Assembly: GCA_000469685.2 (NCBI GenBank)
Contig: LS997563.1
Coordinates: forward strand, 39,968,468-40,032,467
Source: Haemonchus contortus
Lineage: Eukaryota; Nematoda; Chromadorea; Rhabditida; Trichostrongylidae
Length of the DNA stretch: 64,000 bases
Direction of reading: 5' to 3'
A program made the position numbers and the translations under genes. Within the stretch, counting starts at the first letter, position 1; each line of letters opens with the position of its first letter. Shown here in pieces: positions 45,853-58,600 of this stretch. The notes beneath the pieces were generated by a model that did not search any database, was not told the DNA's origin, and saw nothing but the letters and a program-made list of their open reading frames with translations.

Positions 45853-48800
45853 CTAATCAAAATCTACCTGTTGTTCCGCACGACTTATTACACCGGATGT
45901 CGAAGAGCGAGATGCAATAGTTTCAGCGGATATAAGAAACAGGACATCATCCAAAATCTTCTCAGCATTGATAGCAAACTAATACACAGAAAGTTCTTAG
46001 GACATAACATACTATCATCTGGGAATGAAAAATAACAAACCTTTTTCAAAGAAGTGTTGAGAGCATTACGTATAGTTTGAACATTTATTACTGTATTCAA
46101 GCCTGATGATGAAAAGAATGATTGGAAATCACCACCGAGCCGCAAAAGAGATAATGAAATAACATTTGCAGCGATGTGGGGCAAAAGTCTCTAAAAATAT
46201 GATGAATGTCATTATTTTGCAAATTTTACAAAATTTTGGTTTCTTACCTCTGCTGGATTCTTTCGTAGAAGGTCGTGAACGACGTCACGAACCGGTTTCG
46301 TAATGAAGGGAGACAAGTTAGGAAGGTCCTCTTCTTTGTAATTGGCGCTGCTCAAACGAGTGTAGAAGGGATTCACTCTAGAACAAATCAATCTATGTAG
46401 TTCTGTATATAAAAGAATTTGCAGTTTAGTTAAGGACTGTAAGTTGGTTTAATAACTAAAAATAACAACACGCCGAAACAGAGATTAAATTTGATACGAA
46501 CTTTCACTAATATTCAAAAACCTCAGAATTTAATCCGCAGCATTACAAAATACTAACATATGTCCAGAGAAACTCACCTAGTGAATATTTCGTATGCAAG
46601 AGTCCCAACAGCCCATGTATCTGCCATGCGGAAATCGACCACACTGCAAAAAACTCAACATCACCTCGGAGTCTCCCAAACTTACCTAAAAGTTATGAAA
46701 AGGTTGTTATGTCGCCTTACCTGTCAGGCCCTGGTTGTGCTAAAATGATTTCAGGCGCTCTGGTTTTCGTGTTCCCTCCAAGATCGATTGTGTCGTCCAC
46801 ATACTTCACTATCCAACTACCTGTTGCCAGGGCGCATCCAAAATCGGATATAACAAGGTGAGGGACATCATCTTGAACAAAAACAAACTCAAATTTTTCA
46901 CACTCAAAGAATTGAACAAAAATCGCTTACCTGGATTATCAAATTCTAGTAATATATTGTCACTCTTCATATCTCGTTGGGAAACGACGTTCTCGTAGAG
47001 AAATACACATCCTTCCAGTAATTGGCCAAATAAAACCCGAGCAACATGATAGCTGCGTTTTCTGCGAAAATCCTTGACATATTCCCGCAATGTCATGCGA
47101 TATCTGGAGAAGTTGTGAAATAGCCTTCAAATCAATATGGCTAATTGCAAATCGCAAGTTGCTGCTCTTCAGAGTTAAGTTCTATTGGCTCAACAGCACA
47201 TTTCGAAAAAAGATAAGAAAAAGCTAGGGGATGAATCACCTTTTCATCACAACAAACATGGTTCTGGGTTCATTAATAAGCATTTCATAGAAAGGAGCAG
47301 ATGGAAGAGCATCAGGATAGACAAGCTTAGCATCATCCAAAATCGGCATACGGTCGACAAATGCGGTCAATACACGAACAACGTTTGGATGAAAAGCAGG
47401 TAGAGGTCGGTATCTACAGAAAAAATTTTAATGGCAAAAGTGTAGAGCTACTTTGGAGGAGGATAACAATTCTACAAACCTGCCCATTTTCCCATTCAAG
47501 ATGTTAGCGCTCTCTGGTAATGGCACAAGTTCAGCACCCATAGAGCGCCACAAGAAGTTGTCTCCAAGTCGAGGACACAAATCCAGGGCAAAATTATACA
47601 TTAACTTTAGCGCAAGCGGATATTTCTGTAATGGATATGAACGTCAGTGATGGCTTTTGAAGAAACTTGATCTAGAAAGAACTAGAGCTCCAACCTGTAT
47701 TGAGTAAGCATTTTCAGAAGTCGCGATGTTACCCACACTTGAAGAAGTGCTTGGATTTTTATTATCGCGAACTTTTAAGGCATACACTGCAGCGTTACAG
47801 CCATATCCAATATTCTGACCTGGAAGATATATCCCTTAGAAAATTGAACGAGATAGCGTGCAATAGTGCGAACAAACCTATCTCATATGCGTCGATATTA
47901 TTTGGAAGTGTCGTTCTCGTCAAGTCAGCATTATAGCGAACATTTGTAGAAAACACATCCTGAATGCATTATTTGTGTGTTTACTTTATTATATATGCTC
48001 GACTAATCCCTGGTTCTAGAGCGGTCCATTCCACAGATTCAATCATTACTATTTACTTAGCTGTTACTCAAAACTGAAGTGAAGCTTTGTTAGTTTGTAA
48101 GTCAAAACGTTTAACGCTCGTATAAGATCCCTAGGGTGCTACTTTTGAACCCACTAAGTTTGATTTCCATTTGTTGAGTTTGATTCTAGCTCTTTCATAA
48201 AGTCAATCCTCACATTACCATTTCATCAATCTGTCTCCCTACAGCAGTGGTGAACTGTTGATCAACACTGATAATGAAGAAACTGCTACCCTTATCAGTT
48301 CCGAATTTGGGTTCACAGCTGTTCTGCTCAGAAAGTGCAAAAAATTTGAAACCATGTCGTCAACAAAAGCCCTCTTCATCTTTCGTTTCATTTTTTCCAC
48401 TTCCTTCACTGGAAAGCTATTCATTCGTGAAACTATAGACATATGAGCCCTTCCTTGTACTTTTCGAGAAAAATGTAACAAAACCAGATTGTGACACGAG
48501 ATTATCGTCATAAAATTTTTCTGAAATCCATAATTCTGTTGAGTTCTCTGTAATTTTGTTTTCTCTTTTACCGTAAGGTCCAAATAAAAAACAGTAGTAC
48601 GGGCACGGGAAATACCATTTCAACCCAGGTTCCTACCACATGTTCGTAGTCATCCCGCCTGATATCCTCACATAAAATCAAGTTCGGATGAGTAACGTCG
48701 CCTGAACCTTTCAAAATGCAGCGATTTTAGCGGTTAGAACAAAAAACTCACTCGAATGCGTTCTACAACGCCAAACGTATCGCGCTTCCTTATCGAAAAA

Positions 48801-49070
48801 GCATTGAACCGCTGTAAGTGGATGCTGTCGTGGTGCAGCCGGCGATGATGAATAGCAAGTGATGAAAGTGGTCGGAACGCTCTTCCATTTCTTAGTAGAA
48901 GTTGAACCTGAAAGAAAGGCGCAAGCGTTATTAACAGAAAAACTTGAACAGCCTTGAAAAACAGCTACCGCTCTGTAGATAGGATTTCTTGCAAGAGGTA
49001 AAGCGGTTCTCCCAATGACAACATCCAGTTTGAAGGAAGCTTTGAATAGCGGTTTGACTAAGCGGTACAT
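45853..49070 (-). CDS. pink-1: PINK1 orthologue, mitochondrial Ser/Thr kinase
   Basis: PINK1 senses damaged mitochondria and phosphorylates ubiquitin and Parkin. Exons (minus): 48969-49070, 48752-48907, 48290-48520, 48219-48254, 47878-47959, 47695-47819, 47480-47625, 47240-47413, 46931-47103, 46721-46871, 46578-46643, 46248-46377, 46041-46190, 45853-45978. They give 615 residues. An Arg-rich, acid-poor N-terminus (MYRLVKPLFKASFK ... HHRRLHHDS) is a mitochondrial presequence. Kinase: glycine-rich loop GQNIGYGCNAAVYALK, ATP lysine in PLALKLMYN (K251), the PINK1-typical long insert, HPNVVRVLTAF, MTLREYV, catalytic loop SQRDMKSDN (~392-400), DFG as ISDFGCALA (D418), RAPEIILAQPG, ADTWAVGTLAYEIF and VNPFYTR. 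A PINK1-type C-terminal extension follows (LPHIAANVISLSLLRLG). The catalytic HRD histidine is Gln (Q393). The third exon (48290-48520) is chosen because it keeps frame; it is the least certain part. Confidence 0.92.
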
Positions 49071-49423
49071 CGATGGCTTTCTGTGGAGGATCTTCCAGAT
49101 GGCCTGTCAGGAGTGCCTTTTATAGTACTTCTCTCACAGAACAATGAAAACACGTACCGCCTGGGTCATCCTCCTAGCGGCTGCACCAAACCTTTTTAAA
49201 AGCATACTGGCGGTTCAGTAATTACCTGGAAATGAACTTGTAGTAAAATCAAAATGGGTAGAATTGCTCTCATGATTTCAACTGAGGTAAAATTGAACCA
49301 AAAAAGCATAGAAGGAAAACTACGAACAACTATATACCTAAACTAATTCATCTCCACAACAAAATATATTCATTCTACTGAAAAATCATGCTTAAAGGAT
49401 GAGGACTGACGTCGGAACGTGCT

Positions 49424-49672
49424 TTAGACCTCTCTAGCCGTCCAGAAAGAGACCAGACCATTGTCAAGGCACACATGATTCTTGCCTGGACGATGGACCC
49501 ATCTCAGATGGCAGTCTTGGGAGAAACAATAGTCACCTTTGCCTATGAACTTCAAGAGTGGAAAAGCTGAGAAATCAGACTTAGAAGTCAGAAACTGACA
49601 GCCAGGTTCGCATGGCCACAGCCGTTCGATTGGCACAACAGCCTGACCGATGACGGTGAGCACGAAGGACAA
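49424..49672 (-). CDS. Orphan ORF, possible exon or pseudogene fragment
   Basis: An open frame of about 80 residues with a protein-like composition and six Cys (WPCEPGCQFL, GKGDYCFSQDC, HRPGKNHVCLDN). I recognise no domain. It lies upstream of pink-1 on the same strand but is not needed for its model. It could be a retroposed or decayed exon. Confidence 0.25.
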   Translation of the reverse strand: MSFVLTVIGQAVVPIERLWPCEPGCQFLTSKSDFSAFPLLKFIGKGDYCFSQDCHLRWVHRPGKNHVCLDNGLVSFWTAREV

Positions 49673-50663
49673 ACATTAAAGTCTCTTCCTTTTTCTCGAA
49701 GTCTTCTAGATCATAATGTTGTTGGGATTCACTTCCACATGGAAAGGTAATATATAGCTATGGGATTTTAATTGCTCAAATAAATTTAAGTCTATAGAGA
49801 GGTCTTCCCATCTACATCAATGATAAATGCGCTGGGAAGGAAAGCGAAGGAAGGGGGCTTAACAATACTCGGTGGCTCAAACAAGTGGCTTAATACTCAA
49901 AAGTAATTGTCAAAAACGATCCTCAGATTTACCATGAGACCCACAAATTAATGATCACTGACAACTCGCTAACTCGCTCACCATACTGTAGACCTGTAAG
50001 TAAAAGCTCAGATCGATAAATTTGGTCGTCACTGGAGAGTTAGGTTTCTAGAGTGGAATCATTTCGTTTCCCACTTTCAGAGCTCTCCAAACATCTGCAG
50101 AGAGATCACTTTAGCAGCTGTGCCTGAGTACAGATAGAGTTCGATAACAAACACTTTGTAATACTTATTTTTCATTTCAAGGTAGCCTATACTAGTCCCG
50201 AGTGGTGTTACGATCTCCTGGATCATAACAAAGAACTAAACTACTTTATGACAGTAAAACTTTCCCTAAAGATAGCAGTCTGATCGGAACCTACCCAACA
50301 AAGGTAAATAAATGACAGAAAAAGGAGCACAACAAAATTACGAACCAAATCCAAGTGTAACTGACAAGCACAACACATACATTCCTCATTATTACTTACC
50401 TGGAGAGCCTAAAATGAAACTAATCTAAAATGCGACTGCCCAAATCTTCGCAAAAACGCGAGGATCATGTGGTCGAGGCGGAGGCGACATTCAAAGTGCA
50501 CGCGTTGGGTTCACGGCCACTGCGTAGGGTTCACGTCTCTTTCAAAAAAGAGTTTTACGGTATGCCTTCGAGATTGCTGTGAACTGCAATGAACCGGGGT
50601 CCATAAGCGAACTAATGGATCACTAGGTGGATATAATTATGTAATTGTGGAAATGTAGTTGAA

Positions 50664-50676
50664 GGGGGGGGGGGGG
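50664..50676 (+). repeat. Poly-G run (13 G)
   Basis: Thirteen consecutive G in an otherwise mixed-composition intergenic stretch. Confidence 0.7.
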
Positions 50677-53600
50677 ACCCACTCTTCCCCAACACTAGGC
50701 GCTATAGCGCAGAATGGAGGGGTAGTGGTCTCTGTGGACATGTAATGGTGCTTGGCAAGGTGCTCAGCCATATAACAAGGTCTAGGGAAGGGGATTATTA
50801 GGGAACATCGTTTTCCAACAAAGCCTCCGGAGGGGAGGAGCACCGAGATGGGTGGATACTAACCTCATACAAAAAGCCGGGAAGAGGAAGAAATGAACAC
50901 TCAGTTGACCATAGATTCAATTCTCTTCAAAACTATAAGCGATAGCGTGCTAATGCTCTATTCCTGCTTAGAGAGCATTATTACGGGCCTGCAGAACTCA
51001 TTGGATATTTCATGTGACACTCAAAAGCATGGCGCATTCGGGTGCAGCATAGGTCACCCCATTCGAGTAGACCATTTTCGTTTGTTTTCCTTTGCACCCC
51101 CCTTTTATTATGCATCCAAGAAAGTAGCGGGATGTCCACTCGCGTCTCCACTTCTTACGTGTACACTCTGCTTATATTCGGGACCTTTTTATGGATGGTC
51201 CCGCAATTACCTGTGACCTTCTTCATAACTGCGCTCCCTGTCTACTATGCAAATTTCCAGGCCAATGAGTCAAGAGGTGACACAAGGGTCACATTCCGCT
51301 ACATTACCTTCCTTCTTTGTCGTCCCATTAGTGGCTTGCCCTTGACGATCTCCTCAAGCCGACTTTCATCCACTTCGATTACCCGCATAACTTTTCTTCA
51401 CCCTTAAACCCCTTTACGATCTGAGCCTTGACGTTATTCGCTAGGAACGGAACAAGCTTAATTATGACATCCTTAATATAGCGGATCTGTTAGAATTAAC
51501 GGATCGGGCACAGGTGAAAAAACGGCCGAAATGTGATGGAGGGGATCCAGACCGGTGCAGGATAATTGCATTCGGGAGGCATTCAGAAGTCGCAAGCAGC
51601 GACCCTTTTCTCTAAGTCACTTGGACGACAGTTTCGGAATCCACTATTCAGACCTCAGAGGACTGGTCACTCACTTCACTCGTATCCGCCCATCCACAAC
51701 CTCTACCAACCTCCTTCTTCTAGTCTCTTCACTCAAACTGACCGCTCCGACTCACTGCATTGGTTCCTTCAAGTTCGCGCTCGCTCTAAACCAAACGAGT
51801 TCCTATTCAGCCTTTGATGACGACCACTTTCACAACCACTCGACTTCTGACCGCCGACGATTTCTCATTAGAAGAGAAGGGCGCCAACCCAAGTATCTAT
51901 AAGGGAAGTCGTTGACTGAACCGGGTACTGTACTGCCTATACTCATCTCCCATTTTCGCTCTCAAACAGCCCTCTCCACGACTTTTAAACACCTCTCCAT
52001 ATGTACGAAAACTTGTTTCTGTTTGATTCAAGATGTATGTTGTGTCTGTAGATGAATCCCCGAACCGGATTTCCCATTCATGCCGTCTGTAATCTCTACG
52101 TCTTGTCCAGACATCATTCAGACTCTTCGCCTTCGGTTTATTCGTCACCTCGAGCTCTCTCAAGAGGAAATTTTCATTTCCTGCCTTCTGAGTACTTTTC
52201 CCAGGAGGAAAGAGCAACTCTCATGCGGGTAATAACTGTTGTAGCCCAGCTACTGCTTATTGATTGCTACCTAGTTCCACCTCATTACCTCATATAGACC
52301 CCTCTTCAAAACTACCGTGTCCATTTCGATGTTGACAACAACATGTCAACAACAAAGCTCAAAGGTACAGTATCTGTACCATACTTTGTTAGATCAAATT
52401 GGTCCCAAAGAAAACCCATTCGATGAAAAAATAACGAATTATTAATCGATTAGTCGGGTATTGAACAGTTGTTTTGAGGTCAGGGAATACCGTATCGGCT
52501 TACCGTATTCCGACTCCTTTCGCATCGATTTACTTAAGATTTTTGAATGTTCTTCTGTGCTGAGTGCTAAGAGCGTTTAGGATTACTTCGGTTCTCTACA
52601 TTATTGATCACCAATTACGATTTCGCATAGATCGATCATCGATTGTGTTGACCATAGCCTATCGGGCCTTTTGTACTGTTCCCCCCATTAACGCGCACCC
52701 GATCGCTCTGCGGTAGACATACACACGCACATAAATCGTAGGGTTGACGACTGTATGACTCAGTTTTTCTCACCGCCCTATCCCTACACGACGCCCACTC
52801 ATACTTTCTTGATTTTTTCGCTTTGTAGTTCCATTACGTGTGCCTTTTTTCGCGAAAAACCGTTATTTCGATCGATTTTCTTAGAATTCTGGCGACAACT
52901 TTCATTTCCGTGTGATGTCGTATATAATCATGGGATCCAATAGAAATTTCTTCGGATAGGTTTTCGGCTAAATCATCACCTTGAAGGTCTGATTGCGTAT
53001 GAGATATATGCATCATTCTTTTCTAAGGAGTCGGTCATGTTAAAGTGGTAATTGGCGCCACTGTCATTCAAACGGTCGAAGGATCGATCCTATTCAGCCT
53101 ACAACACTATTTTCAACCTTCTAGAGCTGCTTATTGATATCAGATCTGCTTGGGATCATTAAAACCTCGGCCTTGTGCGTGGGTTAGAGCTCCAACAGAT
53201 CGTATAGGCTCCAAACTCATTCGAAGTCCACTACGATCTTGACTCAAAGGAGAATTCATGGCGCTTACCAGGACCAGCCAACGTTGAGCGTTTAGTTTTT
53301 TGTTAGGTGTGCCTACGTGAATTATGACGGAAAACCATCCGAACCGGTAGAACTAATCCAGTTTGTTGGGAGTAGGTTTGTGGGACACGGACAAGTTAGG
53401 CTAGGTGTTTTCACAACAGTCAATAAGTATTGCGGCCGTTACCAAGTGGGTAATTAACCCTTACCCAATCCGGTAAAACTTAAAAGTCAGATTTGAATTA
53501 TAGAACCCGGAAACAAAATAAAATTCCATAGTAAAAATATTAGCTAGTCAGCGCAGGTAGTACAGTTAGCGAGTCCTCTTGCATGGGAATGCCATCCTGG

Positions 53601-53944
53601 CCTTCACCACTAGATGATAGGAGGTTACTCCATTTACTGCTCGGTGAAAAGTTGAGTAGTTACTCATGCAGGAATTTTTAAAATTCAAACAATCACATAT
53701 GGCCGAAAATCAAGCTGTAAAGTAGGCTATTTCAATCTTGGCAACTTTAGCCGTTCGAATTTTTGAAAAGTTAGATTATTCAGTGGAATTGACGATTTAA
53801 TACGTTGTCTTGTAATATTATTGTTATAATCTAATCAAATTATCGCATCCCCTACAAAATTTATTTCTTTTTTATAACATTATTTCATGGCACTTGATGC
53901 ACATTTTATTATTGAAAGATAAAGGAATAATCTTTGGGTGTTAA

Positions 53945-54225
53945 TCAGTCCTGTCCGAGAGATGCGCCCCGCATTCAACTTCCATTCAGAATCGTAGTGG
54001 CGAAATGAATGCGTATGTGGCCTATGCAGTTAGTTGCAGTAGCCAGCCGATGCACAAATCCGTGCTTTTATCTTCCCAGACGAGTCTTGTACCAATTAAC
54101 CGACCCCGGAAGGATAGAAGGTTTGATTGGACTGGGCGAGTATCGATCCAGAATTTAAATCCGGACCATGCGGGTGTGATAATACGTCACTTGTTACTGT
54201 ACCACCTCCGCCCTACATTTTACTA
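53945..54225 (-). repeat. tRNA-derived SINE, family A, copy 5 (near full length)
   Basis: Read on the minus strand it carries the family head, AAATTCTGGATC in place of the B-box region, CTCGTCTGGGAAGATAAAAG, ATTCTGAATGGAAGTTGAA and a GCGCATCTCTCGG end near 53960. All blocks occur in the order of copy 1. The plus-strand ORF 54005-54268 is just the antisense of this SINE. Confidence 0.7.
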
Positions 54226-54503
54226 TATTTTATTGAAATCCTGTGTAACATTATACACTAATAACTGATAAATCTTTTTCTGGAAGACGCCTCGTTTTCG
54301 ACTTGCCTTTCGAGTCATAATGGCATTTGAGAGAATACCTACCCTGTAGGAAAGCCCTTAACTGTGCAGTGCAGTGCTCGTAGACGAGTTTAGTTCCGAC
54401 CAACTTATGTATCGACCTAAGAGGGTGGAAATACCTGAAGCTCTGCTAAGTTCAGAGCAGTATGGATCTCTAACCCTCGAACAAGGCTGTGACGCCTCTT
54501 GCA

Positions 54504-55051
54504 TCAACCTTTTCTAGGCCACATTTTGCTACAATGTCCCAGAATTACGCCTTTTAATGGTAGATACAGATAGTTTCGCAGGTTCTTCCGATAAATACAT
54601 CTTTGAAAGGCACCATTCGTAACCCCAATTCCAACAGCTGGGCAAGCCTTCCATTGGAGGTGTTGTGGACCCAATGTGTACGAAATCATAGGTGTTTGTG
54701 CGGCTGAAAAACTACAAAGGGCTCCCTGTCGAAAAGCCATCAAGCCAGTCAGCCGTCTATCGAGCCCTCTGCCGCACGAGAAATGAAAGCAGCAGCATGA
54801 ATAGGGGGATTCCACAAAAACTGTAAGTAGGGATGGGTTTTCGTCGGCACCATTCGATACTGATCCATCATAAGCCCTTGGCGGCTGCTACATGAGCGAG
54901 GTGACCTTCCCAATGAGAATTCTCTCACCCTAGCTCTAAACGTAGTTTTGGATGACAACTTTTCCATGAGACACTTCTTCAATGCACCACCCACAACTGC
55001 TGACTGGTTTGAGATCGAGAACCAGTTTACGAGGGCAATCAGAGGCGACAT
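54504..55051 (-). pseudogene. Degraded coding-like fragment in two overlapping frames
   Basis: Two minus-strand frames overlap at 54749-54815. The upstream one reads THPYLQFLWNPPIHAAAFIS and ends (GSIDG, stop); the downstream one reads RRLTGLMAFRQGALCSFS and KACPAVGIGVTNGAFQRC. The switch of plausible frame within the overlap suggests an old coding sequence with a frameshift, perhaps transposon-derived. I do not recognise the family. Confidence 0.25.
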
Positions 55052-55384
55052 GTAACATGGTCTGAACCAGAGGGTCCAGCTACATACTCAAAGACACTTA
55101 GCCTGTCTGTGATGGGGGTCGTCTTCTTACTGATGGATTCTTCTTTTTAAGTTGACAATCATCCCAAAAACCGACCCAAGCCATTAATGGACTGAGACAT
55201 TTGTCAACTACCAGCTTACATTCCGCTCATACGTTTTTCAGAAACTTGATGCTATCCAAGCTGGCGTCTCATGAAAACAGAAGCCACAATTTACCCTTAC
55301 TAAACCTCCTCTTTCTAATTCTTTTTTCTAATAAATACCAACATAAAGAACAGAACGATGAAGTCTTCGGTGTTGATCATCCCT

Positions 55385-55635
55385 TTTGGGATGCGCCCCG
55401 CACTCCACTTCCATTCAGAAACGAAGTGACGTTTGAATGTGTACAAGACCTATATTCCTGTGGTGGCCACTGTAAATGTCAGTGCTTTTATTCTCCTATA
55501 CGGTTCTAGTACCGATTGACCGACCCTGGAGGGATGGAAGGCTTGATTAGGCTAGAGGCTATCGATCCGAGATTCGATCCCAGATCCCTGCCTGCGGGAC
55601 AGTGCGCTTCCTGTCATTATACCCCTAAAGCCCAA
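55385..55635 (-). repeat. tRNA-derived SINE, family A, copy 6
   Basis: On the minus strand: head with GGGATCGAATCTCGGATCG (B-box region), GCCTAATCAAGCC, GTCGGTCAATCGGTACTAG, a GGAGAATAAAAGCACTGAC block and TTCTGAATGGAAGTGGAG, ending at the GGGGCGCATCCCAAA block. Same order as copy 1. Confidence 0.7.
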
Positions 55636-58600
55636 CTATTACTACTAGTATTATCGAAATATTATATTCAATATTTAATAATAAAATCAAAATTCCCATA
55701 TCTATAATATTATACATATAATTAAATGTAAATATTATCAAGGTTCCCATTTGGTAGTTCAAATTACCTAAAATAACAAGTTGAGCTATAGTTTTTTTGA
55801 AAAGGGTTCCAGGCGAACCGAACAGTATCATCATTACTCAAATTGGGACATTCAGTACACCTGCTCCCATTTCTCACCATACCCGATCTTATCACAAAGG
55901 AAACCAAGGGAATTAGTGGCATATTCCCATCTGATTTGAAATTATGAGAGTTATACGAAATGACAGATGGTTGGTAGGGAGTCTTTGTGTTCGTTTCGCC
56001 AAGTTCGAATGGTAAAATTTGAATCAGTGCATCATCTGAAACTATTCTTGGGAATCAGCGGGGTATCGAGTTTCTCTGGAACTTTGCTTTATCTATATCT
56101 ATCTTTAACTATCACTAAGTATCACACAATATCATTGGCAATCATTAGCTATCATTAAGGATACCGGATCTATTTGAGTTTCAAATTTTGATTTCTACAG
56201 AGAAAAACCAGCTTACACAACAGCAAGACGTTTCCTGCTGTTCCTCTTGGAAAGCTTTTAATTGAGGCAGTCATTGAAGAGAACGAGAATCCAACTTGAA
56301 GGAGCTTCAAGAAGTGGCTCTTATAGTCACTATAGCCGTCCTGAAGATGAGTATAAGAACCGCTTTTTTCGAGGATCTATTCAGCCAAACTCTCGTTCGT
56401 TCGTGAATTTTTTTCCATTTCGGCCTGTCTCATTCCCGTAACCCGTAACACAAACCATAAGAAAGCAACATAGTGATAGGACGACCTTCCCACAACAAAA
56501 AGAGGGGATATATCTATTTTGTGTTGGATGTTCCAATAAACTCTAGATTGAACAATTCATGTTCATTCTCCTGGAAGCTTATCTTCTTCGATAGCTCATT
56601 TCCGCTCGAAATGTGATGATATGGGCTCGTTCTTCGGACCACGTAACGACGCAGCATGGCTCCACCTCATCTCCTCTTCTCATTCACATATTTTTACAAA
56701 TTTGAATGTCAGCCATACTCGTGGCGTAGCCCAAAAAAACTGAACAACATCGAGCATTTTGTCAATGGCCTTCTGATTATTTTATAACCAAGTAATATAA
56801 TTCTAGTCACTATATAATCAATTATATTACAAGGTCTGTACCACCCTCAAATGACGGCAATTTCCAGTTCTTCCATTGAGGCTTAACCTTATCCCTTTTT
56901 TCCAAACTCACTGTTCCGTACTTTCTGCCAACCCACTTTTTCTATCGACTTTTCGAAGTTCGTCCCTAATTTCCGTATCTGATGAGATCGACTACTCTAT
57001 AGAAAAATGAGGATCGCGTACTGAAGTAGCGTTACTAAGTTCCCGTAATCGTCCGGTCGTCGAGCTGAGGAAACCTGTCCTCAGTGCGCCCCCAATAGAC
57101 TTCGTTTAATAACTCGGCCCACATTAGTCAGCGAAACCCTGAAGACATTATTTTTCCTGTATTTCACCTAAAATCTCAAAGGCGCAGTTCACGATCAAAA
57201 TGTTTTCTGAGATTCCCCTATAGTATGAATTAGAGGCTCTTCCTTGTACAATACCTGCCGTTATGAGGTCGAAAAACGTCCTGAATAGGGCACAGCAAGG
57301 GGTAAGAGATTGTATCGTGTGAACCACACCTATAGTGGACGAGTTTCAACGGTCATGCAAGGCTGCATGATCTCAAGGGACTTCCATGATGGGATTTCTA
57401 ACAAGTTTTTCGTGTCCCATAGCGACAATGAAAGGCAGTTCCCGGCAATTTCAGCTTGCTGTAGTCATCTCTTTGCGCAATAAGAGCAAGTTAAATCTCG
57501 CCCAAACCCCCTTACAAGCCATTCCCATCACAGGGTTCTCGTACAACCTCCTTTTTCATTGCTTTCAGAAAGCCTTGAAGTAGGCGGATTTTCTCGCTTT
57601 AATCGTTACCGATGTACTCCCCTACCTCGACGCTTTCCCTTTTCAACCTGGAAAGAGCTTCTCAAAAATATCGTTAACTGCTCTTTTAAAGCAAATGCAT
57701 GATCATACGGAGCAATCAAGCACTGAGCTCTTGATTAGGACTTCAAACTCGTGGCTAGCTCATCCAGATGTTACCTTACCCACATCTGATGGCCAGTTCG
57801 ACATCAAGCTCATGCTTAACTCATTTGAAGCTTTCTCACTGGATTCATGGCGTTACGTGGGAGTAGTTGGGGAGCCTTCTAAGGTTCGAGCGACTTCAGT
57901 AGTTAATATTTAATGCATATGGGTCAACTACGTATTCAAAAGCCTATACAATTGTGAGGAGCAGAAATCGCAATTAAACGTGATGTGCAGTGACGTTTTC
58001 AATGAGGTCGACCAACGCCAAGTACTATTCTTACAAATTCACCCCCCGTTATGTTCCGAGAAAGGGGTAATGGTCTCGGGCCGTTTGACTAAATCCTACT
58101 ATGCAAACTCGCATCCGCCATTTTGATGAGATTTCCTTGAATTACGTAGGGACTCCCAGAATCCCTCAAACTACCCATAGCACTATAGAAATGATCGGTA
58201 ATAATGTCTAAAATTTTAGAGAAATTCTCGGTTTTTTTTCCAACTCGAAAATTCTTGGGAATTCGAAAAGTTACATGTAGCGGATGAGAAAAGATCACAG
58301 GCCTCCTTCTGGCAAATATTCTGCTAAAACCCTCGAAAGTTCCAGAATGTACCAGACTACCAGTGGAGCAATAGTAATAATATGAAATATTCGCATGATT
58401 CATAATATTTCTTTGGTATCCTTAAAAACTTATAGAAATTTTCAAACAAACCATCCAAAGAAATGTTCTGTTTATCTATGGAATTGATAGAAAATCTGCT
58501 CTAAGGGACTATTATTTCAGGTGGATAAATATTTATTTTGACCATTGTTTACTTATCAATAATTTACTGATTGACCTTTTAAGACACGCCTTATATTATG

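Noticed and set aside
48417..48623. Alternative pink-1 exon reading with YYCFLFGPYGKRENKITENS
   Set aside because: It ends in a stop before the next exon and does not keep phase; the exon 48290-48520 joins in frame instead.
50893..52297. A run of plus- and minus-strand ORFs of 80-120 residues
   Set aside because: No recognisable domain, overlapping frames on both strands and no coherent splice chain; I could not choose any as a gene.
54005..54268. 87-residue plus-strand ORF
   Set aside because: It lies entirely in the antisense of a family A SINE.
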